This document shows, one piece after another, positions 45,048-53,911 of a stretch of 64,000 nucleotides of DNA. Numbering within the stretch: the first letter of the stretch is position 1; the number at the start of each line of letters is the position of its first letter. A program made the position numbers and the translations under genes. Under the pieces are notes generated by a model. That model saw nothing but the letters and a program-made list of their open reading frames with translations. It searched no databases and had not been told where the DNA came from. Origin of the DNA: Oscillospiraceae bacterium (lineage in GTDB: Bacteria > Bacillota > Clostridia > Oscillospirales > Acutalibacteraceae); the NCBI GenBank assembly GCA_015066445.1, contig SVOK01000007.1, positions 1-64,000 on the forward strand, given 5' to 3'.

Positions 45048-45548
45048 TTGATAGAAAAAGAGCTTTACCTTAAAGCCGAAAATACAGTTAAGCTATTAAA
45101 AGAAAAAAATTTAACCGTTGCTACAGCTGAATCCTGCACAGGTGGTATGTTAGCTTCGTATATCACCTCTGTTTCAGGAGTTTCGGATATTTTCGAGATG
45201 GGAATAACCTCTTATTCCTGCCGAATTAAAAACAAGCTTTTGGGTGTTGAAAACAAAACACTTGAAAAATTTGGCGCAGTTTCCAAAGAGACTGCTACTG
45301 AAATGGCAGTTAATGTTCGTAACTTGGCCAACAGTGATATAGGCGTTTCGGTGACAGGTGCTGCAGGTCCAAGCGGTACAGAGGGGCACCCTGCAGGCTA
45401 TGTTTTTATTGCTCTTTCTGCTAAAAATGCCTTGAAGGTTGAGCTTCTGAACATTGAGCCCAAAAGCCGCAATTTTGTAAGAGAAAAGGCTGTAAGCGCT
45501 GTTTTCAGCCTTATAGAACAATATATTAAGGAACAAAGTAATGACTAA
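45048..45548 (+). CDS. pncC: CinA C-terminal domain protein, nicotinamide-nucleotide amidase
   Basis: The 166-residue protein is the stand-alone CinA C-terminal domain: TVATAESCTGGMLASYITSV, FEMGITSYS, GAVSKETATEMAV and VSVTGAAGPSGTEGHPAGYV. PncC deamidates nicotinamide mononucleotide in NAD recycling. TTG start, after AAAGGATTTTTCAA. The CinA N-terminal half is absent here, but a degenerate copy may be present two genes downstream. Confidence 0.9.
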   Translation: MIEKELYLKAENTVKLLKEKNLTVATAESCTGGMLASYITSVSGVSDIFEMGITSYSCRIKNKLLGVENKTLEKFGAVSKETATEMAVNVRNLANSDIGVSVTGAAGPSGTEGHPAGYVFIALSAKNALKVELLNIEPKSRNFVREKAVSAVFSLIEQYIKEQSND

Positions 45549-46512
45549 AACCAATATAACCAATGTATTAAAAAAGTTTTTTAATCATATATATTTATCG
45601 TATATCCCGAATAAGAGGGACAATCTTAAGCAAATAATCATAAAAGCTTTATTTATTATCTGCCTTATCACACTTATTGTTTCGGCGGTTTATCTTGCAA
45701 ATTATTTTTGGGAAGCCGAGCATCAGGACAGTATTATAGATTACAGCCGTGAAATCTGGCACGAAACCGCAGAAAATATAACTCCCACCGATAAAGACGA
45801 AGCAGTTATCCCGGAGAAGACCGAAAAGGCTCAGTTTATGCTTGACGAAAACAGCGATTTTATGGGTTGGATAACAATAAACGGAACTAAGGTTGATAAT
45901 CCAATTTATCAGACTACCAATAACGACTATTACCTTAATCACAACCAATTAAGACAAAAAAGTGTATACGGAGCGCTTTATTTCGATTACCGAAACCAGA
46001 TTACAGACAAAACAAGAGATAAAAATCTTGTGATTTACGGTCACGAAATGAAAAACGGCACCATGTTCGGAAGCCTTAAAAAGCTTAAAAGCTTAGATTT
46101 TTATAAGCAATACCCAACTATTGAGTTCTCCACTCTTTACGAGCAGGGTACATACAAAATATATTCCATATTCATTCTCAACGCAGTAAAGGAAGATGAT
46201 GACGGATATATCTACAATGTATACAGACAAAACTTTAATACTGAGGACGATTTTTATTACTGGACTAATGAGGCGTTTGAGAGAAGCATAATAAATACGG
46301 GCGTTGATGTGAGCTACGATGATGATATTATAACCCTTATCACCTGCTCAAACGATTTTCCAAATGCACGCCTTGTGGTTATGGCGAGGAAAGTGCGTGA
46401 AGATGAGCCCAGAGAGTTTGATACAAGAAACTGCACTGTCAATTCCAATCCAAGATACCCTAAAAAATGGTATGAGCACAGAGGAATTGAATATCCCTTC
46501 AGTAAGAAATAA
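45541..46512 (+). CDS. srtB: Class B sortase
   Basis: The 323-residue protein has an N-terminal membrane helix (about 30-52) and a sortase B domain: FMGWITINGTKVDNPIYQT, catalytic His in LVIYGHEMKNGTMFG, Cys in LITCSND and Arg in ARLVVMAR. Class B sortases attach proteins to peptidoglycan or pili on the outer face. Its start overlaps pncC by 8 bases. No clear sorting substrate with a class B signal is visible nearby. Confidence 0.93.
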   Translation: MTKTNITNVLKKFFNHIYLSYIPNKRDNLKQIIIKALFIICLITLIVSAVYLANYFWEAEHQDSIIDYSREIWHETAENITPTDKDEAVIPEKTEKAQFMLDENSDFMGWITINGTKVDNPIYQTTNNDYYLNHNQLRQKSVYGALYFDYRNQITDKTRDKNLVIYGHEMKNGTMFGSLKKLKSLDFYKQYPTIEFSTLYEQGTYKIYSIFILNAVKEDDDGYIYNVYRQNFNTEDDFYYWTNEAFERSIINTGVDVSYDDDIITLITCSNDFPNARLVVMARKVREDEPREFDTRNCTVNSNPRYPKKWYEHRGIEYPFSKK

Positions 46513-46554
46513 CAAATAACAAAGCTTAATTTAAATAATCGGAGGAATTTAAAA

Positions 46555-47634
46555 ATGTTTCAAAACCTTAAGGTGGATATTGTTTATTATAAGACCAATA
46601 CCGATTTTGAAATGGAATTTAATTTATGCGGTTGCTGCCGTATGAGACTTTTAACCGATAAAGCCCCCGACCGCAAAACCGCATTGCACAGTCTGGCACG
46701 TGCGGTTTCACGCAGCCGTATTATTATAGTTACAGGCGCTCTTTTCGGAGAAGACGGAATCGTGAATTTAGTGGCTTCTGCCATAGGAACTTCCTTGGAA
46801 ACCGTTGATAACAAAGCCTACGGTATTGATGCCGAGCACCAAATCGATATACTAAAGGGTTCCACCCCACTTGTAACTCCCGAGGGCTTTTTTGGTGGCT
46901 GTATCATTGAAAGTGGTCCTCAGACTATGATACTTCTGAGTGAAAGCAAAAATATCCGCAAATCGATTATGCAAACCCTTATTCATCCTTATGTTGAAGA
47001 GCTTTGCGCAATCGAGCTTAAGGAAAAAGCTGCTGCTGTTACCACTGAGCTTCAGGAAGATGTACCAGCAGAAGAAGCACCAATAGATGAAACTCAAATT
47101 GAAGAGGCTGCAGCTGAGCAAGAAATCGCTGAGGATGCAGAAGAAGCTCCTGCAGAGGAAGATGCAGCTGAAGAAATATGCGAAGCTCCAGAGCTTGAAG
47201 AAATTGCAGAAGATGCTCCGCAGAATACCGATATTACCGCCCAAGACTCTATTCCCTTAAGTGAGGCAGATGCCATAATCTCAAGCGGTATGATATTTGA
47301 CAGTAATGACCGTAATATTACAGTATCAAAGGTTACTCTTGAAGAGGAGTCAGAGCTTATTGTTGATTCATCTCCCGCTGACTTCTTCCCCATCTCAAGA
47401 ATAAACACTGATAGCGATAATTCTAATGATATTCTGACAGATGATGAGGATATCTACCGACCAAAGCCGCATATTTCAGTTTCACTAAACCTCTTTATTC
47501 TGATAATAACCGCATTTTTACTTGTGGTTCTCGCAATTCTTTGCTACTGCATTTTCTATGTTCCTGCAAGAAACGGTGTTGATGCTTCGGAATATATAAG
47601 AGAGACCTTTAATATTCTTTTCGGTAAATCATAA
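46555..47634 (+). CDS. Membrane-anchored protein with CinA-N/MoaB-like domain
   Basis: The 359-residue protein has an N-terminal domain whose order of elements resembles the MoaB-like half of CinA: RSRIIIVTGALFGEDGIVNL (compare GGLGPTxDD), VASAIGTSLE, GSTPLVTPEGFFGGCIIESG and MILLSESKNIRKSIMQTLIH. The catalytic glycine loop is degenerate. A very acidic Glu/Ala-rich linker (about 160-300) and one membrane helix (about 318-342) follow. Being 42 bases after srtB, in the same operon as pncC, it may be a relic or partner. Function unknown. Confidence 0.55.
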   Translation: MFQNLKVDIVYYKTNTDFEMEFNLCGCCRMRLLTDKAPDRKTALHSLARAVSRSRIIIVTGALFGEDGIVNLVASAIGTSLETVDNKAYGIDAEHQIDILKGSTPLVTPEGFFGGCIIESGPQTMILLSESKNIRKSIMQTLIHPYVEELCAIELKEKAAAVTTELQEDVPAEEAPIDETQIEEAAAEQEIAEDAEEAPAEEDAAEEICEAPELEEIAEDAPQNTDITAQDSIPLSEADAIISSGMIFDSNDRNITVSKVTLEEESELIVDSSPADFFPISRINTDSDNSNDILTDDEDIYRPKPHISVSLNLFILIITAFLLVVLAILCYCIFYVPARNGVDASEYIRETFNILFGKS

Positions 47635-47700
47635 TCAAAACCACCTGTTCAACCTATGGTTTGCCACAGTAAAATTAGAGGATTATATTTCCTCCAGTAC

Positions 47701-47730
47701 AAAATCCCTCAGAAATCTGAGGGATTTTTA
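47701..47730 (+). terminator. Terminator after the srtB operon
   Basis: AAAATCCCTCAGA and TCTGAGGGATTTT form a stem followed by a T tract. Confidence 0.8.
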
Positions 47731-47783
47731 AAACGGATAATGGGAATCAAAGAACTCAAAAACTGTATAAATAGCGAATTTAC

Positions 47784-47827
47784 AAAACTAACAGGTGTCA
47801 AAGCAATTTGACACCTGTTAGTTTTTA
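47784..47827. terminator. Terminator of the LRR gene
   Basis: AAAACTAACAGGTGTCAAA and its complement form a long perfect stem, with T5 or A4 at each side. Confidence 0.85.
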
Positions 47828-47838
47828 TTATTCGGTTT

Positions 47839-50514
47839 TTAAGCAATAGTTCCTGCTAATTTCTTTTTAAGACGGACTAAATCGCAAATATCAATTTTCT
47901 TATCATCGTTTACATCTGAAAAAATATTATAATCACCACTAATAAGCAGCTTTCGTAAATTTGTCAAATCGTTTGCATTAACCGTTCCGTCACAGTCAAG
48001 ATCTCCTGCAACAACATAATGAATTGTTGCTGCTTGTAACGGTGTATTGAAGTTTTCTACTATAATATTATTCCATTCTGTTTCTGTACCGCTATAATAA
48101 ATATCAGTTAAGGAGTCGCAAATATGAAAAGCCCCTTTACCTATACTTTTAACGCTATCGTGGATTGTTATATCAGTAAGGCTTCTGCAATAATAAAATG
48201 TGCCATCAACTATACTTGTAACTCCTTTGGGAATGGTTATTCTTGTAAGGTTGGAACAATGAGCGAACGCAGAATCACCTATACTTGTGACACTATAGGG
48301 AATTTTTATACTTCTAAGGCCTTCGCAATAGGAAAATGCAGACTCTCCAATACCTGTAACACTATCGGGGATATCCACACTTGTAATGGTGCATTCGCTA
48401 AACGCATAGCCGGCAATGGTTTTTGTTCCTGTCTTGATCGTATATTCACCCGATAATGATTCATTTGCTTCTATCAAATGATTATCTATATACAAAACAT
48501 CATTTACCCAATTGTCCGAATCTTCATAGTAAGCTGTATAAGAAAATGCAGAATACCCTATACTTGTAACACTATCTGGAATTGTTATATTTGTAAGAGC
48601 AGGACAATTATTAAATGCCCAATTACCTATACTTGTAACACTATCGGGGATTGTTATATTTGTGAGAGATGGGCAATAATAAAATGCGTAAGCATCTATA
48701 CTTGTGACACCATTGGGGATGGTTATACTTGTAAGAGATTTGCAATTAAAAAATACATAATCTCCTATACTTTTAACACTGTTTGGGATAGAATATGAGG
48801 TTGCCGTTTTAGCTGCCGGATAGCATATTATTTCGCTTTTATCCATATTAAATAATACTCCATCAACTGAAGTATAAGCATCATTATTGTCATTTACATT
48901 GATGCTTGCAAGACTGGTGCAACTATTAAACACCTCATTTCCTATATTTTCAACATTCTCCGGAATTGTTATATTTGTAAGGTTGTAGCAATTAATAAAT
49001 GCCCTATCGCCTATACTTGTAATACTATCAGGTAGTGTTATACTTTTTAATGAAGAACTCTCAAACATTCTTTCACCGATACTAGTGACACTACAAGGGA
49101 TTTCTATACTTGTAAGTTGGTTGCAGCTATAAAATACAGCCTCTCCCATACTTGTTACACCATAAGGAATTTCTATATTTGTAAGCCATCTGCAATTACT
49201 AAACGCACCGCTGGCAATGGTTTTTGTTCCCTCTTTAATGTTATATTCTCCGGATAAATACATATCGGCTTTTATCAAATGCTTTCCTATATACAATACA
49301 TCGTTTTCCCAATTGCCCGAATCGTTATAATAGGCAGTTTGACTAAATACGTTATGATCTATACTTGTAACACTGTCAGGGAGGGTTATACTTGCAAGGG
49401 CGGTGCAATTAGAAAATGCATTATCACCTATACTTGTAACACTATCGGGGATAGTTATACTTGTGAGGTTTTCACAATAAGAAAATGTGGAATCTCCTAT
49501 ACTTTTAACTCCATTGGAAATTGTCACACTTGTAAGTGAGGAACAATAAGAAAATACATTGTCGCCCAAATTTTTAATTTTAGATGGGATAGTTATACTT
49601 TTAAGCGAGGTGCAATAATAAAACGCACTATCCCCCATATTTTCAATGCTAGAAGGGATGGTTACATGTGTAAGGTTGGAACAATAACCAAATACATTAT
49701 CAGCTATACTTGTAACACCATCTGGGATAGTATATGCTGTTTCCGCTTTACCTGCAGGATAGCACACTAATTCGCTTTTATCTTTATTAAATAATACTCC
49801 ATCGATTGAAGTATAGGCGCTATTATTGGTATTTACATCAATTCTTTGAAGGTTATCACAAGCATAAAAAGCACCTACTCCTATACTTATTACACTAACG
49901 GGAATGGTTATACTTGTAAGGCTTGCGCAATAAGAAAATGCATAATCACCTATATTTGTAACACGGGTTCCGATTTCTACACTTTTAAGGCTGGAACAAG
50001 AAGCAAATGCAGAACGGTCTATAATTGTAACACTATCGGGGATATCCACACTTGCAAGTGCAGAACAATGGAGAAACGCACTATCGGGTATACTTTTAAC
50101 ACCGTTGGGTATGGTTATATTTGTAAGGCTGGAACAATTCCGAAACGCTCCGTTGCCTATAAATATAACGCTGTCGGGGATATCTACACTTTCAAGTGCT
50201 GAGCAATTGATAAATGCCATATTGAGTATACTTTTAACACCATCGGGTATGGTTATGCTTGTAAGTTTTCGGCAACCTAAAAACGCCGAATTACCGATAC
50301 CTGTAACGTGATAACCGCCTAAGGTTGAAGGAACGGTTACATCACCGCTTATAGAAGTATCGCAATCAGTAATAATCGCCTCTCCGTTTGTCACAGAGTA
50401 GGTGTAATATCCTTCTGTGTCTGCACTCGCAATCAAATTAAATACACCCGCAGGCAAAGCACAAATAATCATCACAACTGTTAAAACCACCGCTAAAGTT
50501 TTTTTAATCTTCAT
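47839..50514 (-). CDS. Secreted BspA-type leucine-rich-repeat protein with C-terminal dockerin
   Basis: The 891-residue protein has a signal peptide (about 1-31) and more than 20 LRR_5/BspA-type repeats with consensus SLTSITIPDSVTSIGDxAFxNC. Two near-identical inserts (DGVLFNxDKSExxCYPAxK and DVLYIxxHLIxAxxxLSGEY) interrupt them. Residues about 836-890 are a type I dockerin: DLDCDGTVNANDLTNLRKLL and DVNDDKKIDICDLVRLKKKL, two calcium-loop helices. It is likely docked to a cohesin on the cell surface or a complex. The repeats generate long mirror frames on the other strand, which are not genes. AGGGAGGG precedes the ATG. Confidence 0.9.
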   Translation of the reverse strand: MKIKKTLAVVLTVVMIICALPAGVFNLIASADTEGYYTYSVTNGEAIITDCDTSISGDVTVPSTLGGYHVTGIGNSAFLGCRKLTSITIPDGVKSILNMAFINCSALESVDIPDSVIFIGNGAFRNCSSLTNITIPNGVKSIPDSAFLHCSALASVDIPDSVTIIDRSAFASCSSLKSVEIGTRVTNIGDYAFSYCASLTSITIPVSVISIGVGAFYACDNLQRIDVNTNNSAYTSIDGVLFNKDKSELVCYPAGKAETAYTIPDGVTSIADNVFGYCSNLTHVTIPSSIENMGDSAFYYCTSLKSITIPSKIKNLGDNVFSYCSSLTSVTISNGVKSIGDSTFSYCENLTSITIPDSVTSIGDNAFSNCTALASITLPDSVTSIDHNVFSQTAYYNDSGNWENDVLYIGKHLIKADMYLSGEYNIKEGTKTIASGAFSNCRWLTNIEIPYGVTSMGEAVFYSCNQLTSIEIPCSVTSIGERMFESSSLKSITLPDSITSIGDRAFINCYNLTNITIPENVENIGNEVFNSCTSLASINVNDNNDAYTSVDGVLFNMDKSEIICYPAAKTATSYSIPNSVKSIGDYVFFNCKSLTSITIPNGVTSIDAYAFYYCPSLTNITIPDSVTSIGNWAFNNCPALTNITIPDSVTSIGYSAFSYTAYYEDSDNWVNDVLYIDNHLIEANESLSGEYTIKTGTKTIAGYAFSECTITSVDIPDSVTGIGESAFSYCEGLRSIKIPYSVTSIGDSAFAHCSNLTRITIPKGVTSIVDGTFYYCRSLTDITIHDSVKSIGKGAFHICDSLTDIYYSGTETEWNNIIVENFNTPLQAATIHYVVAGDLDCDGTVNANDLTNLRKLLISGDYNIFSDVNDDKKIDICDLVRLKKKLAGTIA

Positions 50515-50624
50515 TCAAAAACCCTCCCTGAGTAGAATTTACATTTAAATCAAAGTCATATAGAATAAATTGCACTTTTAAGGAAAAACGTATTATTTTA
50601 TTTTTAAAATAATTTAACACCATA

Positions 50625-50653
50625 ATTTTACCATATCCATTTATGTAAATCAA
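50625..50653 (-). promoter_or_regulatory. Promoter candidate of the LRR gene
   Basis: Read leftward, TTGATT and TAAAAT are 17 bases apart, leaving a leader of about 105 bases. Confidence 0.5.
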
Positions 50654-50723
50654 GAAATAAATGAATATAGGATTTTTCGTTTTTACTCTCTTTTTGTTCC
50701 GTTTGATTTTTGCAAAAAACAAA

Positions 50724-50807
50724 GTCGTTGCGATGAATGAAATGTCGAAGCAAACCATTCTCTTTTAACGGGTAATTACGGATTGCCACGCTTTCGCTCG
50801 CAATGAC
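50724..50807. repeat. Degraded palindromic repeat
   Basis: Outer ends GTCGTTGCGA and TCGCAATGAC are inverted (9/10), and inner GCAAACC and GGATTGC are also complementary. The sequence GATTGCCACGCTTTCGCTCG resembles a widespread intergenic palindromic repeat. No gene. Confidence 0.5.
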
Positions 50808-50811
50808 AATT

Positions 50812-51639
50812 TTATTCGTTTATATTCCTCTGTCTGTATTCGGTAGGAGAAACACCGTACTTCTTTGAAAATGTTTTCGAAAAATAATTCTGGTCATAAA
50901 AGCCGCAATCGGCAGCTATTTCTTTAAAGGATTTGCGTGTTTTTACTATCATTTCCTTAGATTTTTCGAGTCTTAGGTCACAAAGATACTCCATAATTGA
51001 CAAATTATACTCTTTTTTAAAAGTTTTTGTTAAAGTAGCATTGCAACAACCGAATTTTTGTGATAGAATAGAAAGGGTTATTTTGGCAGAGAAATTTTTA
51101 TTTATATATTCCTTTATAAGCTGCGGTAACTTTTCATTGTGAGTGATAAGTCGGTTAGTACCTGTAAGGTAGCCTGCAAGCACAGTCATTATATTAATAT
51201 AAGAATCAATAAGCTTGCGGTCAATTGATTTTACACTTTTTGAAAGTTCCTCAGCCTTTTGCCTGTCACCCAAAATTACAGTAGCTTTTTCAATTACGTT
51301 GTCCATAGTTTCGGGACTCCCGTCACAAATTTGTCCCATCATAAGATAACCTGAAAGAGTTCCGTAATGATAAACAGGCGCAACTGCCTCAAAAAGACCT
51401 CTTCTGCACTTGTAAACATAAACCTCGCCGGTTTTCTTTACTATCCCGAAAGCAGAGGAGTCATTTTTCTTGCAATCAGCAAGGACTGCGCTATTTTTCT
51501 GCAAAGCCTTGCAAAAAGGAGTAGCTTCGGCAGGATAAGAATATATCTCATTGAATTCAGTATCGTGAATGGATATTCTTATTCCCGAAACCGAATAAAA
51601 ATCTTTTAATATTGATTTTATTTCAATTATGTTCTGCAT
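50812..51639 (-). CDS. AraC-family regulator with PocR sensor domain
   Basis: The 275-residue protein has an N-terminal PocR domain (about 5-160; GIRISIHDTEFNEIYSYPAE, ADCKKNDSSAFG, VAPVYHYGTLSGYLMMGQI) that binds a small ligand. Two AraC helix-turn-helix motifs follow: ITLSILSQKFGCCNATLTKT and FKEIAADCGFYDQNYFSKTF. It is divergent from the amino-sugar operon across 130 bases that hold a 31-bp palindrome, so it is the likely regulator of that operon. GGTGA precedes the ATG. Confidence 0.88.
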   Translation of the reverse strand: MQNIIEIKSILKDFYSVSGIRISIHDTEFNEIYSYPAEATPFCKALQKNSAVLADCKKNDSSAFGIVKKTGEVYVYKCRRGLFEAVAPVYHYGTLSGYLMMGQICDGSPETMDNVIEKATVILGDRQKAEELSKSVKSIDRKLIDSYINIMTVLAGYLTGTNRLITHNEKLPQLIKEYINKNFSAKITLSILSQKFGCCNATLTKTFKKEYNLSIMEYLCDLRLEKSKEMIVKTRKSFKEIAADCGFYDQNYFSKTFSKKYGVSPTEYRQRNINE

Positions 51640-51661
51640 AACTGTTCACCCTTAGCACCAT

Positions 51662-51692
51662 AGTATAATTTGATAATTTATCATATTATACT
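51662..51692. promoter_or_regulatory. 31-bp palindromic operator between divergent genes
   Basis: AGTATAATTTGATAA and its mirror make a palindrome with only two mismatched positions besides the centre. Both ends carry TATAAT/TATACT-like -10 elements, so a bound protein would cover divergent promoters. Confidence 0.55.
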
Positions 51693-51769
51693 AATAATAA
51701 TACTATTTTTTATAGAATCAGTCAATAAAAAAGTTTATTATTAAATAAATTCTTTTTGAAAGGCTGGTT

Positions 51770-52876
51770 TTGGAAATGAGGAAAGCTAATATGGAACAAA
51801 TAGCAAAGGCTGTTAAAAAATTCAACCTCTGCGGAGATGTCCGCGGATTTATTCCCTATGGCAACGGTCATATTAATGATACATTCAAGGTGGTTTGCGA
51901 CAATGGAGCAACAGACCGAGAATACATACTTCAGGCAGTTAATAACAATGTTTTCAAGGAGCCCGAAAAGGTTATGGAAAACATTGAAAAGGTTACAAAG
52001 TATCTTCGTCCATTTGTTAAGGAAGACCGTGAGGTGCTTACCCTTGTACCCACTTTAGACGGCAAGACCTTTTACAAAGACGAAAACGGTTATTTCTGGA
52101 GAATGTACGATTTTATAACCGACTCGGTTTGTATCGACCGTGTTGAAAGCGATGAAGACTTTTATCAGAGCGCAGTAGCATTCGGCAATTTCCAGCGTAT
52201 GCTCAGCGATTTCCCTGCAGAAACCCTGCATGAGACTATCCCCAACTTCCATAACACCCCAAGTCGCTATAACGATTTTCTTAAGGCTTTAGAGGAAGAC
52301 AAATGCGGCAGAGCAGCAGGTGTTAAAGAAGAAATCGAATTTATTAAAGCAAGAAAAGATTTCTACAGCATTCTTATTGACAGCAATAAAGAGGGCGTTC
52401 TTCCTTTAAGAGTAAGTCATAATGACACAAAGTCCAATAATGTTATGCTTGACGCTAAAACCCGCAGACCACTTTGTGTTATCGACCTTGATACTATTAT
52501 GCCCGGCTTCTCGGTTACAGATTTCGGTGATTCTATCCGTTTTGGAGCAAACACCGCTGCTGAGGACGAAAAAGATTTAACAAAGGTTAATCTTGACCTT
52601 CATTTATTTGAAATTTATGCCAAGGGCTTCCTTGAGGGCTGCGGCGGTCAGCTGCTTGACAGCGAAATAATGCTCCTTCCCGAGGGCTCTAAAATGATGA
52701 CTATTGAATGCGGTATGCGCTTCTTGGCTGACTACCTCGCAGGAGATACATATTTCAAAACCCATTATCCCGAGCATAACCTTGACCGTTGCCGTACACA
52801 GCTAAAGCTTGTTGCAGAGATGGAAAAGAATTGGGACGAGATGAAGAATATAGTTAAGCAGTACTGCAAAAACTAA
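51770..52876 (+). CDS. nahK: N-acetylhexosamine 1-kinase-like phosphotransferase
   Basis: The 368-residue protein is a choline-kinase/aminoglycoside-phosphotransferase-fold enzyme. IPYGNGHINDTFKVV resembles the P-loop, LRVSHNDTKSNNVMLD holds the catalytic Asp, and CVIDLDTIMPG holds the metal-binding Asp. It is close to NahK of the lacto-N-biose/galacto-N-biose pathway, which phosphorylates GlcNAc/GalNAc at C1. TTG 51770 or ATG 51776 could start it. It is followed by a nucleotidyltransferase and nagB/nagA, fitting amino-sugar use. Confidence 0.78.
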   Translation: MEMRKANMEQIAKAVKKFNLCGDVRGFIPYGNGHINDTFKVVCDNGATDREYILQAVNNNVFKEPEKVMENIEKVTKYLRPFVKEDREVLTLVPTLDGKTFYKDENGYFWRMYDFITDSVCIDRVESDEDFYQSAVAFGNFQRMLSDFPAETLHETIPNFHNTPSRYNDFLKALEEDKCGRAAGVKEEIEFIKARKDFYSILIDSNKEGVLPLRVSHNDTKSNNVMLDAKTRRPLCVIDLDTIMPGFSVTDFGDSIRFGANTAAEDEKDLTKVNLDLHLFEIYAKGFLEGCGGQLLDSEIMLLPEGSKMMTIECGMRFLADYLAGDTYFKTHYPEHNLDRCRTQLKLVAEMEKNWDEMKNIVKQYCKN

Positions 52877-52913
52877 TAATCTGCAATTTTTTATTTGAAA
52901 GGAAATTAAGCTT

Positions 52914-53798
52914 ATGTCAAAGGATATTACTTTAGTTGTTTTAGCCGCAGGTATGGGCAGTCGTTTTGGAGGACTCAAGCAAATTGAGCCTATAGGACCG
53001 GGCGGAGAAGCTATACTTGACTTTTCGGTTTACGATGCTATTAAAGCAGGCTTTACAAAGGTTGTATTTGTTATCAAACACGAAATTGAAAAAGATTTCA
53101 AGGAAATTGTAGGAAAAAGAATAGAAAAGCAACCCATTAAAGTTGAATATGCCTTCCAAGAGCTCAATGACCTGCCCGAGGGTTATACTCTCCCTGCAGA
53201 CCGAGCTAAGCCATGGGGAACTGCCCACGCTATTCTCGCCTGCCGAGAAATTGTTAAAGAACCTTTTGCGGTTATTAATGCTGACGATTATTACGGCAGT
53301 TCCGCTTTTGCAAAGGTTGCAGAATTTTTAAGACAGGATAATGATGATTACTGTATGGTAGGCTACCGCTTGGAAAACACTCTCACCGAAAACGGTTACG
53401 TTTCAAGAGGAGTTTGCGAGGTTGTTGACGGTAAGCTAAGCTCTGTTACCGAGCGCACCAAAATTGCAAACTGCAAATATACCGAGGACGACGGCGCCAC
53501 CTGGCACGATTTAGCCCCTGATACATTGGTTTCTATGAACTTCTGGGGACTAAGAGCAGATCTTTTCCCGTTGCTCGAAAAAAGCTTCAAGGCTTTCCTT
53601 GACGAAAAAATAAATGTTCCCAAATCAGAGTGCTATATTCCTAAAGTTATCTCCGACCTTATTGAAACAGGCGTGAAAAAAGTTCAAATGCTTACCGCCG
53701 AGGATAAGTGGTATGGAGTTACCTATAAGGAAGACAAGGAAATGGTAGTAAATGCTATCGGCAAAATGGTGGCTGACGGTATGTACAACGGAATTTAA
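52914..53798 (+). CDS. Sugar nucleotidyltransferase
   Basis: The 294-residue protein begins LVVLAAGMGSRFGGLKQIEP, the nucleotidyltransferase signature, and has KPWGTAHAILACREIV and VINADDYYGSSAF. It probably couples UTP or TTP to a sugar 1-phosphate such as the product of the adjacent kinase (GlcNAc/GalNAc 1-phosphate). The exact specificity is not clear. A good Shine-Dalgarno (AAAGGAAATT) precedes the ATG. Confidence 0.8.
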   Translation: MSKDITLVVLAAGMGSRFGGLKQIEPIGPGGEAILDFSVYDAIKAGFTKVVFVIKHEIEKDFKEIVGKRIEKQPIKVEYAFQELNDLPEGYTLPADRAKPWGTAHAILACREIVKEPFAVINADDYYGSSAFAKVAEFLRQDNDDYCMVGYRLENTLTENGYVSRGVCEVVDGKLSSVTERTKIANCKYTEDDGATWHDLAPDTLVSMNFWGLRADLFPLLEKSFKAFLDEKINVPKSECYIPKVISDLIETGVKKVQMLTAEDKWYGVTYKEDKEMVVNAIGKMVADGMYNGI

Positions 53799-53911
53799 TG
53801 CAACCGCTATTTGCCACAAATTTCAAGGCAAAGTTGGTATATTTTCCGCTTGTTTTATGATATTCTTTTAATATCCGAAAGGATAAAAATTCCATATCTA
53901 AGGTGATTATT

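Noticed and set aside
48124..50311. Several right-strand frames rich in Tyr, Cys and Thr across the LRR gene
   Set aside because: They are mirror frames of the repeated LRR codons; they show the same period but no independent start signals.
50504..50758. 84-codon leftward frame upstream of the LRR gene
   Set aside because: It covers the LRR promoter and start and has no Shine-Dalgarno or recognisable domain.
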